Shown: positions 23,301 to 34,844 of the stretch, in pieces
Layout: each line of letters starts with the position of its first letter
Numbering within the stretch: the stretch's first letter is position 1
DNA from: Gentiana macrophylla
Lineage: Eukaryota; Streptophyta; Magnoliopsida; Gentianales; Gentianaceae
Direction: 5' to 3'
Length of the DNA: 64,000 bases
Assembly: GCA_026214975.1 (NCBI GenBank)
Contig: CM047815.1
Location: forward strand, 83,472,800 to 83,536,799
The notes under the pieces: generated by a model
What the model saw: only the letters and a program-made list of their open reading frames with translations
Told to the model about the DNA's origin: nothing
The model's database searches: none
Translations under genes and position numbers: made by a program

Positions 23301-24658
23301 TGACAAGTACAAAGCCAGGTTGGTTGCAAGGGTTTCACTCAAACTTATGGCATTGACTATAAAGAAACGTTTGCACCAGTGGCAAACCCGAACAACTGTC
23401 GAGTCTTGATTTCTCTGGTGTCCAACTTGTGGCCTCTACATCAATTGGATATCAAAAATGCTTTTCTCAATGGTGACCTCACCGAGGAAGTCTACATGAA
23501 CGTACCTCTTGGTTTTGTCAATCCTCACACTCGGGCAAGGTATGCAAACTCGGGAAATCTCTATATGGCACGAAGCAATCCCCAAGAGCCTGGTTTGGAA
23601 AACTCACCACGTGGTCAAAGCTGCTGGATATCATCAATGCAACTCAGATCACACTATGTTTATCAAGACAACCAACGCAGAGAAGGTCCATTCTTATTGT
23701 ATATGTGGATGATATCATCCTTCATCTGGTGATGACTCTCTTGAGATCCAAAATTTGAAGACCCTACTTGGCAAAGGTGTTTCAAGTCAAGGATTTGGGC
23801 TATCTTAAATACTTCCTTGGTATGGAAATTGCAAGAAACAACCAGGGTATCTCTATCTCTCAAAGGAAATATGTGTTGGACTCTTTGAAGGAAAGCGGTA
23901 TCTTCAATGCAAACTCTCTTGTATCCCAGAGTAGACCCCAAGTAATACGGCTTGCATGGTGACATTCTTTGTCGAGGAAGGATCAATATCGAGAGACTTG
24001 TAGGAAACTCATTTATCTATCCCATACAAGACACGATATTGCATATGGAGTCGATCAGTAAGCAGTTCATGCATTGCCCTCACCGAGCACCATTGGGATC
24101 TTTGTGAGCAGGATACTAAGGTACTTGAAATCCACTCCTGGCCAAGGCCTGCATTTCACCAAGTCTCTTTGAGAGATCTATCAAGGTTTACACTGATTTC
24201 GATCAGGTGCCGCCACATAGACAGAAGGTCCACTACAAAGCTCTTGTTTTATGTATGGGAAATCTTGTCACCTGGAGGAGCAAGAAACAACCTCACTGTC
24301 TCTGAAGCGATCTTTGAAAAGTGAACTCAGGGCATTAGTTTTGGGTATTTGTGAAGCTCTATAAATAAAAAGAGTCCCATCGAACTTCAAAGAAACCTAT
24401 TCAAAGAACCTATCACACTCTTTGTGATAATAATTCACCTTATGCATGGCGAGAGGATCGATCCATCATGATAAAACCAAACATGTGGACATTGACAGAC
24501 ACTTCCTGAAAGAGAAGATTGATGCCAAGATTATTCAACTCCAGTATGTTTCCTCAGCAGATCAGAATGCTGATATTCTCACCAAGGCCATTCCGCCACT
24601 TATGTTCAGCAGACTGAGTAGCAAACTTGGCTGTATAAACATATACAACTTGATTTGA
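20366..24658 (+). pseudogene. Copia B gag-pol with many frame breaks
   Basis: Gag occupies about 20380-21130 and includes a LDGNNYLPWSRSMK segment and a zinc-knuckle-like TCWKLHGKP at 21260-21286. Protease is near 21488-21511 (WIVDSG context, frame lost within a G run). GAG-pre-integrase WHYRLGHP lies near 21893, integrase at 21990-22560, RT from about 23160 with KYKARLVA and YVDD at 23702-23713, and RNase H up to the C-terminal LTKAIPP block ending at 24658. At least ten one-base shifts separate the domains, while in-frame stops by substitution are rare. This is odd beside LTRs that are about 99% identical: either the copied parent was already defective or the consensus is indel-prone. Confidence 0.9.
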
Positions 24659-24663
24659 GGGGG

Positions 24664-24974
24664 GGTGGAAATATTACCTTACATTAGTGTAACATATTAA
24701 TTGTGAGACATATTAATTGTAAGACATATTAATTGTATTGAATAAACAATTAATATGTCATAAAGTCATAAAGTAACTCTATTTTGTCTTATTAGGTAAT
24801 AGACAACTCTAGCAATTAATACTAGCCGACTCTAGTAATTAATTGCTCTCTCCTAGCTTATACTCTACTAGGACCTTTCTCACTTACTTGTACCTATTTA
24901 TACTCACTCTTTTATGATGAATAAACTAAGTTGAAGTTTACTCAAGTATTATTTACTTTCTCAAACTCTCTTCA
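24664..24974 (+). repeat. 3' LTR of copia B
   Basis: 311 bases, nearly identical to the 5' LTR, followed by GATGT. Its first base reads G instead of T. Confidence 0.95.
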
Positions 24975-27700
24975 GATGTGAAAGGGCCTCACAGACTTTA
25001 GTAGGTTCTGGTGAATGAGAAGAGGGAACAGAAGTGGCAAGATAGGAGTAGGTTTTGGGTTTGAAGATGCCACTTTTGGATATTGTTTGCATAGGATCTT
25101 TGATTAGTTGTGGTAGGCTTGAGTACTGGTGATAGTGTAGGTGTGGACTGAATAGGTGTAGGAGAGGTCTGAGAATCAGTAGACTGAGAAGAGGTGGACA
25201 GTGGAGAATGAGTGTGAAGGTCTTGATGAAACTGGATAGGAGAAGATGTGGACCTGGAAGAGATTGGTGAGTGAGCAATGGACTGAGATTGTGTAGATGG
25301 AGTGTCCTGGGAGACAGGAGAGGAGTAGTGATTAGTAGAATTGATAGGACTTACAGAGGATTCAGGACTACAAGAGGAGTGTCCTGTGATGTTAGTGAAA
25401 GTAGGAAGGGACACAACAGAATCTGTTACCAAGTCTTTTGAATTGGAGACAGGTGTGGGAGGTATGGAGGCATAAGGAAAAGTGTTTTCATCAAACAAAA
25501 CATCCCTAGAAATGTATAATCTTCCTGAAGAGTCTAAACATAGATATCCTTTATGATTAGGGCTAAGTCCTAAATGAGTGCACCTCTTAGAATGAAACTC
25601 AAACTTCCTATTCTGATAAGGTCTTAGATAGGGGTAACAAGAACATCCAAAAACTCCTAGTAGCCTGTAGTCAGGTAACTTTCCAAAAAGACATTCAAAG
25701 GGAGTTTTATGATCAAGAACAGGAGTAGGCAAATAGTTTATTAATCTGACAGAATGTAAGAAACTTTCCCACCAAAACTTGAGGGGCATAGAGGCTTGAG
25801 CTAATAAGGTAAGTCCCATTTCTACAATGGCTCTATGTTTTCTCTCAACCTTGCCATTTTGGGCATGAGCATGAGGACAGGGATGCCTAAACTGTATACC
25901 AAGGTTCTTGAGTATAGGCTCAAAAGATCTAAATTCTCCCCCCAGTCTGTTTGAAGGCATTTAATAGTAGAATTAAACTGATTTTGAACTTGACTGTTAA
26001 AATGATTAAAAGATGTTAAGGAGTCAGATTTTAATTTTAGAGGAAAGATCCAAGTATACCTAGTAAAATCATCCACAAAAGCAATATAATAGGCATAAAC
26101 AGAAGTAGAATGAACATGGGCAGGCCCCCACAAATCAGAGTGCACAAGTTCAAAAGCCATTGAAGATTTAGTTGAAGACAAAGAGTAAGGCAAGGCATGC
26201 TGTTTGCCAAGACAACAAGCTTCACAGAAAGAAATCTTTTCATTCAAATTCAGAGATTCATTACAACTTCCCAAAACAAGATTCAAGACCCTAGCAGAAG
26301 GGTGACCTAACCTTCTATGCCAAACATTGGCTTTTCACTACTAACAACAAAAAGCAGAATGTTGATCGTGATCTTATTGGAATTAAGGCAGGAGTTGATG
26401 ACAAGGGACTTGGCGATTCTTTGGATGGAAGGAGCTCAAGTTGACTGGAAGATGCATTTGATAAAGACCATTCTTAAGAGTTCCTTCCAGAAGAACTTTC
26501 TTGGTTGACAGATCCTTCACAAAACAGCAATTAGAGTGAAATTCAAGGAAGACAGGATTATCTGAAGTAAGTTTAGAAACACTTAAAAGGTTTTTAGTGA
26601 TGTTAGGCACATGTAAAATATTGTTCAAGGATAATTTAGAGTGATCATTAGTGAAAAGTTTAGAATGACCTATGTGAGCAATTTCAAGAGATTCACCATT
26701 ACCTACAATAAGTCCATCAGTCCCCTCATATCCTGAACTTAGATGCAGGCTGTTCAAATCAGAGGCAATATGACTGGAGGCACCACTGTCTGCATACCAA
26801 CTAGGGTCCAGGAAGGTATCTGCAGCAGCCACATAAGCAGAATTAGACCTATTTCCAGAGTTTTGAGTATTACCATTGAAGTTACTGTTCTGCATAGGCC
26901 CTGTGTAGGATGAGTCATATCTGTGATAACATTCAGCTGCAATGTGGCCAGTTTTTCCACACACTTGGCAAACTGGTCTAGGTCCGACCTTCCCCCTCTG
27001 TTGCCTTGATTTCTACCTCTAGATCCTCCTCTAAAACCACGACCCCTGCCTGAATTCTGATTGTTGACACCATAGACAGTACCTCTACCTCTGCCACCAG
27101 TTTTATGGGTAGCAACATGAGCTGCAGGAGATGGTACATCCAAGGTTGGAGTAGGATTAAAACGTGCCAACAGACGCTCATGAGTAACCAATTGAGATTG
27201 CACTTCTTGCCAGGAAAGAGATCCAATCCTGGATGTAATATTCACTATGACAGACTCATAGTCTTTTCCAAGTCCACCAAGAGCTGCTAAAATTAATTCT
27301 GAGTTAGATATAGGATAACCTGCAGCTGCAAGACCATCAGAGTATGATTTCATCAGGGCCAGGTATTCCATCATAGATTTTGACCTTTTGTCTGTTCTAG
27401 TCAATGCTCATTTGTACTCCAACATTCGAGCCTCAGATCTATTGTTGAAGAGAATCTCAAGTGTGCTCCAGACTTCATGTGAGGTGTTACATCCAACAAC
27501 TTCCATCAAGGCCTGTTCTGTCATAGAAGCCATGATCCAGCCCATAAGCAGGGAGTCTGTAGCAAGCCAATCGTCAAATGCTGGATTAATTGTAGCTCCA
27601 AGACCAGTAACTGTGAGAAATTGGGGTGGACACACCGTAGTGCCATTCAAATGTCCTTCCAGACGATGACCCCTGACTATCGGTAGAGTCGTGGATTTCA

Positions 27701-29488
27701 TGTTAGGTGTAATGCCCGAAAGACAATTTGTGTAATTGTTTTTAATAATGAATGACAGAACTTATCTCACCTTATTACTTGCTTTGTGCTTGTAAAGTAA
27801 TACAACTGCTTTGCAAACCCTAAGTATATATCAGTATGTAACCACTCAACTCGGTGTATGGATTACACGTGAGGATTGAGTTAGTGGTGGTATACTTAAA
27901 TCTGTTAGTCCGTGGTGAACTTAATCGAGTTTAGGGTCTCTTGATTAAAACACCAATAATGCGCTGAGAACACCTTAGGGTGTGATAGTCTTATCGGTAT
28001 CGGTAGAGGTACCTACGTGGGGCATTTATATATGATGGCATTCATATAGGATTGGACCGATTTAATCTGTATTTCTCGATATAATTCCGTAATCAAGGAA
28101 TCTTATTAAATCATTAGATGATCATATATGGATCAACCTTAATCCTAAGGTGATCACAGGGTGCTACTTGTCCCGGGGTAGTGTTTGATGTGTTAGTTAC
28201 GGTTCACTTAAATATGTGTTCCAAGCCACTTCTCATTGGCACTATCTCCATATGAGTGAGTAGTTCTGATTTTCACAGACATGGAATCCATTCCTTCCTG
28301 CGGGAAGTAGAGAGACGATCCCCTTATTTGTTAGCCCTAAGAAAGTGATCGATCCCGGGAGTTCACATTTGACTAATTGATCACTTGTCAGATATGTGAA
28401 CTAATTGATCATCAAGGGGTTGATGGTAAATAAGGATAAGATATTCTGAGTCGGGTTCACGGAGACTTCCCACTCGAGAATGGACGATCTATGGAGGGTT
28501 AATCCGTATGTAGTGATTATATCAATGGACGCTATTATTCACTACATGGGTTGAGTATAAGTATACATCTATAATCGGTAGAGTTCGATTCCGGGTTTAT
28601 GGTGGCGTAATCTGGAGTTAATAATTAATGTACTTATTACATTCGATGAATAATTAATTATTGGAGCTTTCTTGGTTATAGGTCCATGGTCCCGATGTGA
28701 ATTACGTAATTCGGACTAATAATCTTGTTATTTGGGCCTCATTGATAATTAATTGGTGGGCTAATTAATTGATATGCATGAATATTATTTAGTTGAAATT
28801 TAAATAATATAATCTGTAAACGACATTTTCTGTGGGCACAGTGAGCTTAGTGTGGCGCTTAATATGTCTTGGATTTTCCAAGAAATTAGTTTTTCTGAAA
28901 AATGACATATTGTGTAATTAGTTATTTATTTGTTAAATAATTAATTGGATAAATAAAAGAAAATAATTTATTTATTATTTATCTCTTAACTATAAGGATA
29001 ATTATATTTTCTTATTATAAGATTGTAATTATCTCTTATTTTTATTGGATAATAATAATTAGAATTATCTCTTTTATTTTGTTAAACCGATTGGGTATAG
29101 GTTTTCTCTCTTGGATTTTCTTTTATAAAAGAGAGTTCTCCAGAGCCCTAGGTGAAGAGAGGGCCACGGAATTTATAGAGAAAAAAGGCTAAGGAGTTCG
29201 ATCCTTAGCTCCACCCGGTTGGAGAAAAACTTGGAGTTTTTCTTGGTGTTGCATATCGAGGAGGTTCGTGTATCAAGAAGGGTGTCCACCAACCACCGTT
29301 TGGAGAACACATTGGAAGATCAAGGCTTCTCATCCTAAGATCAAGGCGTCTCTTCCCGATATTGGTAACATGATCTTAACCCCTTGTAGTAGTTTAAGTC
29401 CTTTAATTATGTATTGTGATGTACAAGTCGTGATCCATCCGCTGCGCGTAGATCTAACTCGTTTAGATCTAAGAACCTGCATCCTTCA
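27701..29488. mobile_element. Solo LTR, about 1.8 kb, inside copia A gag
   Basis: The copia A gag frame stops at 29489 and resumes at 27700. The intervening 1788 bases start TGTTAGGTGTAATGCCCGAA and end CATCCTTCA, are non-coding, and are bordered by TTTCA (27696-27700) and TTTCC (29489-29493), a 5-bp duplication with one changed base. A TATA-like TTTATAAAAG lies at 29121-29130. This is best read as a solo LTR left by LTR-LTR recombination; its superfamily cannot be decided without a partner. Confidence 0.8.
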
Positions 29489-29934
29489 TTTCCATAGAAG
29501 ATAGTTGTTTCTGTCAAGTTTGACAGTGCAGCTCTGATTGAGATGACCTCCAAAGGGTGATGAAGCTGTGGTAACAGCTCGGGAAGAAGCTCCAATGGGT
29601 GAGTTCAGAAAAGTAGGAACCGGAGGCAACCCAGTACGAGAAAGACCAGTAAGAGTGGTGGTCGGAATAAAACGCAGTGAATCAGAGATGACCGGAATCT
29701 GCATGTAGTTGGTGGTGAAGGTATAAGGTGAAGAGATGGTGGAGGAGAAGGAACTCTCTCCGCCTGTGCTAAACTGTCTAATCGGAGTGGTAATGGAGCC
29801 AATAGGCAGATCTGAGAAATAGGAATCGTAGTTTGCGAGGAGGTAACATTTTGCAGAGAGAGTGAAGATGAGCTAACCGGCGTTTGAACGCCGGAGCTAT
29901 TGGCGGCGTCGGCCATTTCAAGTCTCTGATACCA

Positions 29935-30142
29935 ACATAAGATTCTGAAGTAAAAGAAGATAAGGATAAATCACTAATCAATTATAACAGTACCATCTTA
30001 CACCCTCATATACCAACACCTAGATAATGGGAATATAACCACCTTGCTACTAGAGTGACAAGTGTCTATCTAGGTGTCACATAATAACAGACTAGGCCCT
30101 TACACTAATCATAAATATATATTTAGTCCTTATATTCTAACA
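29935..30142 (-). repeat. 5' LTR of copia A
   Basis: 208 bases. The tRNA-iMet primer site (complement of 29923-29934) begins immediately at its end, and ATACA follows at 30143-30147. Confidence 0.93.
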
Positions 30143-30790
30143 ATACACTATCACACTCGGATGACCGCTCGAACTTGACATTTTTTTTTGTGTGAGCCGA
30201 GTGAACGGTATAGCAATGGAAGAGATCTTACTGACAAACTTTGTTGTAATATCCTTCCTAACTTACCTAATAAACTATGGATCTCTGTGACTGTTGTCGA
30301 ATGCGGCTAGTTGACAACTGCTTCGACTTTAGTTGGGTCTACCATAACCCCATCGGATGATATAACATGACCTAGGAAAGCAACTCTATCGAAGCAAAAC
30401 TCGCACCGGTTAAATTCTCCAAAGAGCTTATGCTCTTTGAGATACTATAGAGCCAGTTAGGGGTGCTTTGCATACTCACCATTATCACAAGAATAATTCA
30501 GAATGGCGTCAATAAATACCATAACAAATTTAGGCTTGGTTTTTATTTTATTTTATTTTATTTTAGAGAAGAGCCTAAAACAATATTTGGTCCCGAGTCT
30601 AAATTTGAACAGAGACATCCTTGCAAGTAATCATGAAAGACTTGATTCATAAGGCCCATAAAAGAGGTTAAGGAGTTGATCAATCCGATAGACATAACAA
30701 AGAACTCGTAATGTTTATATTTAGTGCGGATGAAACTCTTTGGAATATCATGTATCTTTGGAATAAACTTTCTGAATATAATTTAAACCT
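30143..30790 (-). pseudogene. Gypsy RT remnant, right half
   Basis: On the minus strand this carries, in order, TKYKHYEF, FMGLMNQVF, the polymerase motif as FIDA instead of the expected FIDD (about 30520), EHKLF, RCEFCFDRVAFLGHVIS and VDPTKVEAVV near 30330, then the sequence that continues at 18338 once copia A is removed. A short (TTTTA)n-containing insertion interrupts it near 30540-30565. Degenerate and non-functional. Confidence 0.85.
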
Positions 30791-31086
30791 ATTTTCCTGC
30801 CTATTGTAGATGTCCTGATTAATAAGAGCATTCAATCCCAAATGTAAACAACTAATACAAAACATTGTAAGAAAAAATAATGTTTTTATCGTTGAAACTT
30901 TAATATAACATCAATATAAGCATTACATTTCATTAACATATTAACAGAAATTGTCACATCAGTAAAAGTGAAACAAAGACTCCACTTAGACATTTCCTCT
31001 CTTTGCTCGTTTGTTTTACTTTTTTTTATTTTTTATAAATATATTTGGTCAATATCTGGAGCACTACACTCTAAATTTACGTAATA

Positions 31087-31791
31087 CAATAAACTCTCTA
31101 TAAATGAATATCCGATAAAATAATATCTTCATTAAGATAATAATTTCTTGAGTCACGACTTGGCGTGTGTAGTAAAGTAATAATTTTGCTAAATCATTAA
31201 GTAATAAAAAGAAATTGAATACAGATAAGCACAATAAAAATATAAAATAATAAATCATAATTCCAAGTTTAAATTTATATATTAAACTTACATATTTTCG
31301 AAATTTCACATTTCCCTTCATATTTTCTGAAAATATGCATCTAAAGTAACTTGTTTCTTTTTAGTGGCTAAACCAAATTCGATCACATCTTTAACTTTTT
31401 GTAGAGCATACACAATTTCAGGAATATTTTGTTCATGTTGTAGCAAGGAGTTTTGTAATGTGATAGTTGTTTGAAAGACTTCTTTCGATGAAACATTGGG
31501 TAAAACCGAACTATCGTCCGGTTCAGGATCATTCTCATCATCATTTTTTATTTCGATAATAATCCAAGAGCACAAATTCTTATAATCTTTCTAGTTTTCC
31601 AAATATTTTAATTAATATTTGTCTCTTCATTTTACAGACTAGATGCATAATATTAATTATTTCTTTGTAAAGTAATAAATATTAATTTATCAATAAATGA
31701 ATAAATTATTCATTTATCAATAAACAAATAAACTCGTTAAAGTAATAATTTTGGTCGGTCCCAAAGATATGCATTTATCGAGAGTTTACTG
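31087..31791 (-). mobile_element. Pogo/Lemi1-like (Tc1/mariner) transposon, internally deleted
   Basis: Termini CAATAAACTCTCTATAAATG (left) and the complement of CAGTAAACTCTCGATAAATG (right) form inverted repeats, flanked by TA on both sides (31085-31086 and 31792-31793). The subterminal regions are rich in AATAATTT, typical of plant pogo-like elements. A short transposase C-terminus is retained inside. Total 705 bases, so non-autonomous. Confidence 0.82.
31318..31575 (-). pseudogene. Transposase C-terminal fragment (pogo/tigger-like)
   Basis: An 85-residue open frame with an acidic segment (DDENDPEPDD) followed by a helix-rich stretch and a basic tail ending KKKQVTLDAYFQKI. Pogo/tigger transposases commonly end with a similar acidic region and a QTTLDxFF-like tail. 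The DDE catalytic core is missing. It lies inside the TIR-bounded element, which supports the assignment. Confidence 0.65.
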
Positions 31792-31793
31792 TA

Positions 31794-32419
31794 GACCGTA
31801 CGGAATTTCGGATGATGAAAAGACTTCATCCGTTATTTATTATTTATCTTTTTTTTTTTTTTGAAAACTTCTTTATTATTTATCTATGTACTATGATTTT
31901 TTTTTGAAAGAATATGTACTATGATTTTTAATAAGTCTGTTTTTTATTTTTATTTTGAACTTTATTTTTTGCGGATACGAAAGGTTATACACACAGCTAA
32001 ATATGCCTAATGGGGCTCGTGACGCGATCTCCAGGGCCAAGGTATAAGCCTAAGCTAGCTTTAAGCCGATGTGATTGAGTACTAATAAGTCAGTTTACAT
32101 TTTATAATTTAGATTTCTAAAATAGCAATTATTGTTAAAACAAAGTTAAAAAAATTGATCTCAACCTAAAGTAACCCACTGCCGTTTCTAAAATTTCGTA
32201 GATGATGTATCGAAACTTATACTTCAATAGTTTATTTTGTAATGCCATATGTGTATATATATATATATTGCTGAGAGAAGCCAATTATATCGAACTCTTA
32301 TATCCCAGCTGAAAAACAAATTATATCAATACAAACACTTATTCTTTTATTATTGAGTTATGCCCTAGAAAACGTTTATGGCACATTTATTACACATGAA
32401 TAGAATTCAATGTAATAAA
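31794..32419. other. Non-coding spacer
   Basis: T-rich tracts and a short TA run near 32252-32268. No ORF or repeat of note. Confidence 0.4.
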
Positions 32420-33585
32420 CTAGTTAACGTGAGCCGTGCAAAGCACGGCGGACCCAACATAAATCGTTACCAACGATAATATTAAAGAATAGATCCCCAA
32501 CGTGAAATAAATTGCGTAAACATAAACCGTAACAAATTCAAGGCACAAGACAAAGAGAGCGAGAGAAATATATCACATTTCCTCCAAGAGGTAGCTCTTT
32601 CTTAGAGACGTGAAGATTGTGAATCACCTCTCTTCCAGCCCTATCAGTAGTTTTCATCTACAAAATAAACTACAATATGATGTATCGGAGAAAAATGTCA
32701 TAAAGTCGATCACTTTAGCTTCCACTTTACGCAATGAAACATTATAGAAAAACAATAAGCGGACCAAAACTACATGGTCAAATCTCCCGGGACGCCTTAG
32801 CTTTCAGATCATTAATATGCTTGAAAATGTGTTTCACTCATTTTCTATACGACATTTCTCTTTCTTATCATTAATGAATACGTCATTGATCTCGTGTTCA
32901 TTAATTTGGTAGGAAAAAAAACACGTGTCAAACGGTCTGAAGAATATAAAAAGCGATTTGGTATTCCAAAGTCAATTTTAGTGACGTTCGTACTGCAAAT
33001 GACCGTCGGTTCCACCGATGTTATGTTGTTCAAAATAATAAAAATATTTAATGTGGTGTCCACACGATTTTATTCCATTGTTGTGTCGAAATCGAAAATT
33101 TTCGGTTGATTGAAATTTAAAACTGAATCTGCACTGTCAGTTGGAGGTACTAAAAATAAACCGTATTGAAATATACACTTTGTTGTGTATAATATTCAAT
33201 TGTTGTGTCGAAATCGAATCGAGAAATCGAAAATTTTCAGTTGATTGAATTATAAAGCCTCCTTCGGTTTATATATAATGATAACCGAAATTTCGGTTTT
33301 ACCGAAGGAAAAAAAAAACTGAATTTGTATCGAAATGAACCGTATCAAAATATACACTTTGTTGTGTATAATATTCAATTGTTGTGTCGAAATCGAAAAT
33401 TTTCGGTTGATTGAATTTTAAAGTCTCATTCGGTTTATATATAACGATAACCGAAATTTCATTTTTACCGAAGGAAAAAAAACTACAGTTTTTATAATAA
33501 AAAAAGTATGTGCCACGTGTCAGCCTAGAAGGCTGCAATGTGGCACATTGTGGGCAAACCCCCTTAGCTTTTAAGAGATATAAGA
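32420..33585 (-). mobile_element. Non-autonomous Helitron, copy 1
   Basis: On the minus strand the element begins TCTTATATCTCTTAAAAGC and ends with a hairpin CCGTGC-TTT-GCACGG (32448-32434) followed about ten bases later by CTAG (32423-32420) and a T, the canonical Helitron 3' terminus. It aligns over most of its length with 44014-45094. No Rep/helicase ORF. It contains an internal tandem duplication at about 33173-33485. Confidence 0.85.
33173..33485. repeat. Internal tandem duplication in Helitron 1
   Basis: Two units of about 150-180 bases share TACACTTTGTTGTGTATAAT, TGTTGTGTCGAAATCGAA and CGGTTTATATATAA. The related Helitron at 44014 has only one unit, so the duplication arose in this copy or its source. 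Confidence 0.8.
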
Positions 33586-33662
33586 AACATAGGAAAGGAA
33601 TAAACAATTACATTAATTTGTTTCAAATGTGAAAGAATAGACCAAAACAAATTCTTTTATAG

Positions 33663-34440
33663 GTGTCATATTGAATGATGAGTAGGGCAGGGTATAGTGA
33701 GGTAAAGATAGGTGACGTGTGATAGAGTAAGGCAGGATACAGTGGAATGGGTAGAGCTAGGTGGGGTGGTGTAGCCCTACCCAACCACCCACCACCCCAC
33801 TTTACCCTACCCTACTTTACCCACCATTCCTTACCTACAATCACCCCACCCAACAGCACCCTAACTTTTTAACCATCCTACCCTTCCATAACTCACCACT
33901 CAACCTACCCAAGCCTACGTCATCCTAACCCACCTTACCTTACCACCATACCACACCCTACCTAACCTAGCTCCACCTAACCTATTCCACCCTTCCACCA
34001 CCACACCTTACCCTACCGGACCTCTCACTCACCTTGCCTTACCCTACCTTACCACCCAAACTACCCATTCACTCATCTACTTAACTTTATCCCGTTGTAC
34101 TCTACCAACCATCCCACCATACCATACTCTTCTGCACCCTACGCTACCTTACCTTATCCAACAGTACCCTACCATACCTCATTTAGACATCCACTCTACC
34201 GTACCCAACCTTACCCCACTAACCACCCTACCCTGCCCTTTCGCACCACCCACCATACCTACCCTACCATATCACATATCTTACCTTAACTAACCCGACC
34301 CTACCTAACCTACCCCACCACCCACCTCAGCACATACTCTATCATACCATACCCTACCCAGACACCTTAGCTTATATCTCCATCCCATCCATCCCCACCA
34401 CCCTACCCTACACTACCACATCTTACTCTTATCCGTCACC
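33663..34440. repeat. CCCTACC-type low-complexity tract with strand switch
   Basis: From about 33775 to 34440 the plus strand is almost free of G and built from degenerate TACCC, CCCTACC and CCACC words. The preceding 33675-33772 is the opposite, G-rich and C-poor (AGGGCAGGGTA, GGTGGGGTGG). The switch point near 33772 makes an inverted, purine-to-pyrimidine structure. No coding capacity despite open frames. Confidence 0.85.
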
Positions 34441-34633
34441 CACATTTTTTTTAATTTTCATTCTATTTTATCTCATATCATTCATTTTCATTTTTTAGGT
34501 AATGAAAATAATTATTTTTAGAGACAATTATTGAAAAGGAATAGCATATTGGGCTTAATTAGCGAAAAGGACATCCAAAGCAATGACTTAATTATAAGGA
34601 AAAAAGCAATTAGATAGGCCAAAATCATTAATG

Positions 34634-34664
<31 letters not shown>

Positions 34665-34844
34665 GCGGCAAACAGGACGCCGAAAGTATGCTGAATGTAT
34701 ATCTTTTTTTTTTTAATTTCCTGTTGAATGTTTTGTGTCTTCTTTTTTATTTTTTTTTTATTTTTTATAATATTTATTTCCTGGACGTTGAATGCCTTTT
34801 TTTTTTCCGGTGAAAGTTTATTTTTCTTTTTTATTAACCACCGC
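34441..34844. other. Spacer with poly(A) tract
   Basis: Contains 27 A residues at 34638-34664 and T-rich stretches. No gene. The poly(A) could be the tail of a retroposed sequence on the plus strand, but no body was recognised. Confidence 0.5.

Larger units (their letters stand above)
20056..24974 (+). mobile_element. Copia B, young Ty1/copia element nested in copia A
   Basis: LTRs of exactly 311 bases at 20056-20366 and 24664-24974 differ at only about four positions and have no indels between them. The target duplication is GATGT (20051-20055 and 24975-24979). The primer site TGGTATCGAGAG starts directly at 20367 and a G-run purine tract (GAGGGGGG) precedes the 3' LTR. Removing the element and one GATGT restores the copia A reading frame across the junction, proving that it inserted after copia A and in the opposite orientation. 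Confidence 0.97.
18539..29916 (-). pseudogene. Copia A gag-pol, interrupted twice
   Basis: The polyprotein starts at the ATG complementary to 29914-29916 and ends near 18539. In coding order: gag N-terminus (29916-29489), split inside a Leu-Trp-Lys segment by the solo LTR, gag continued (27700-27000), a CCHC zinc knuckle (about 26985-26940), protease with WYADSGASSH (about 26800-26765), GAG-pre-integrase (about 26330-26240), integrase (about 26200-25600), a Ser/Thr/Pro-rich linker (25500-25000), then RT, split in a His-Pro codon pair by copia B, continuing at 20055-19500 (KARLVAKGF, YVDD near 19505) and RNase H (19170-18540, ending LTKPL). Frame breaks include one at 26985 and a short G run near 25937. 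The 19560-19700 stretch appears to have lost part of the RT core. As written it is not functional. Confidence 0.9.
18344..30142 (-). mobile_element. Copia A, Ty1/copia element carrying two later insertions
   Basis: Identical-length LTRs of 208 bases lie at 18344-18551 and 29935-30142, flanked by the 5-bp duplication ATACA (18339-18343 and 30143-30147). On the minus strand the element runs from right to left: primer site TGGTATCAGAGA at 29934-29923, gag-pol, then a purine-rich tract (GAGGGGGAA, 18560-18552) and the 3' LTR. Without the nested copia B and the solo LTR the element is about 5.1 kb. The two LTRs are almost identical, so the insertion is young. The LTR begins TG but ends GT rather than CA on the coding strand. 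Confidence 0.95.

Noticed and set aside
34095..34289. Open frame rich in Tyr, Pro and Thr in the CCCTACC tract
   Set aside because: It is a by-product of the low-complexity sequence; every frame of a G-poor tract tends to stay open and there is no gene context.
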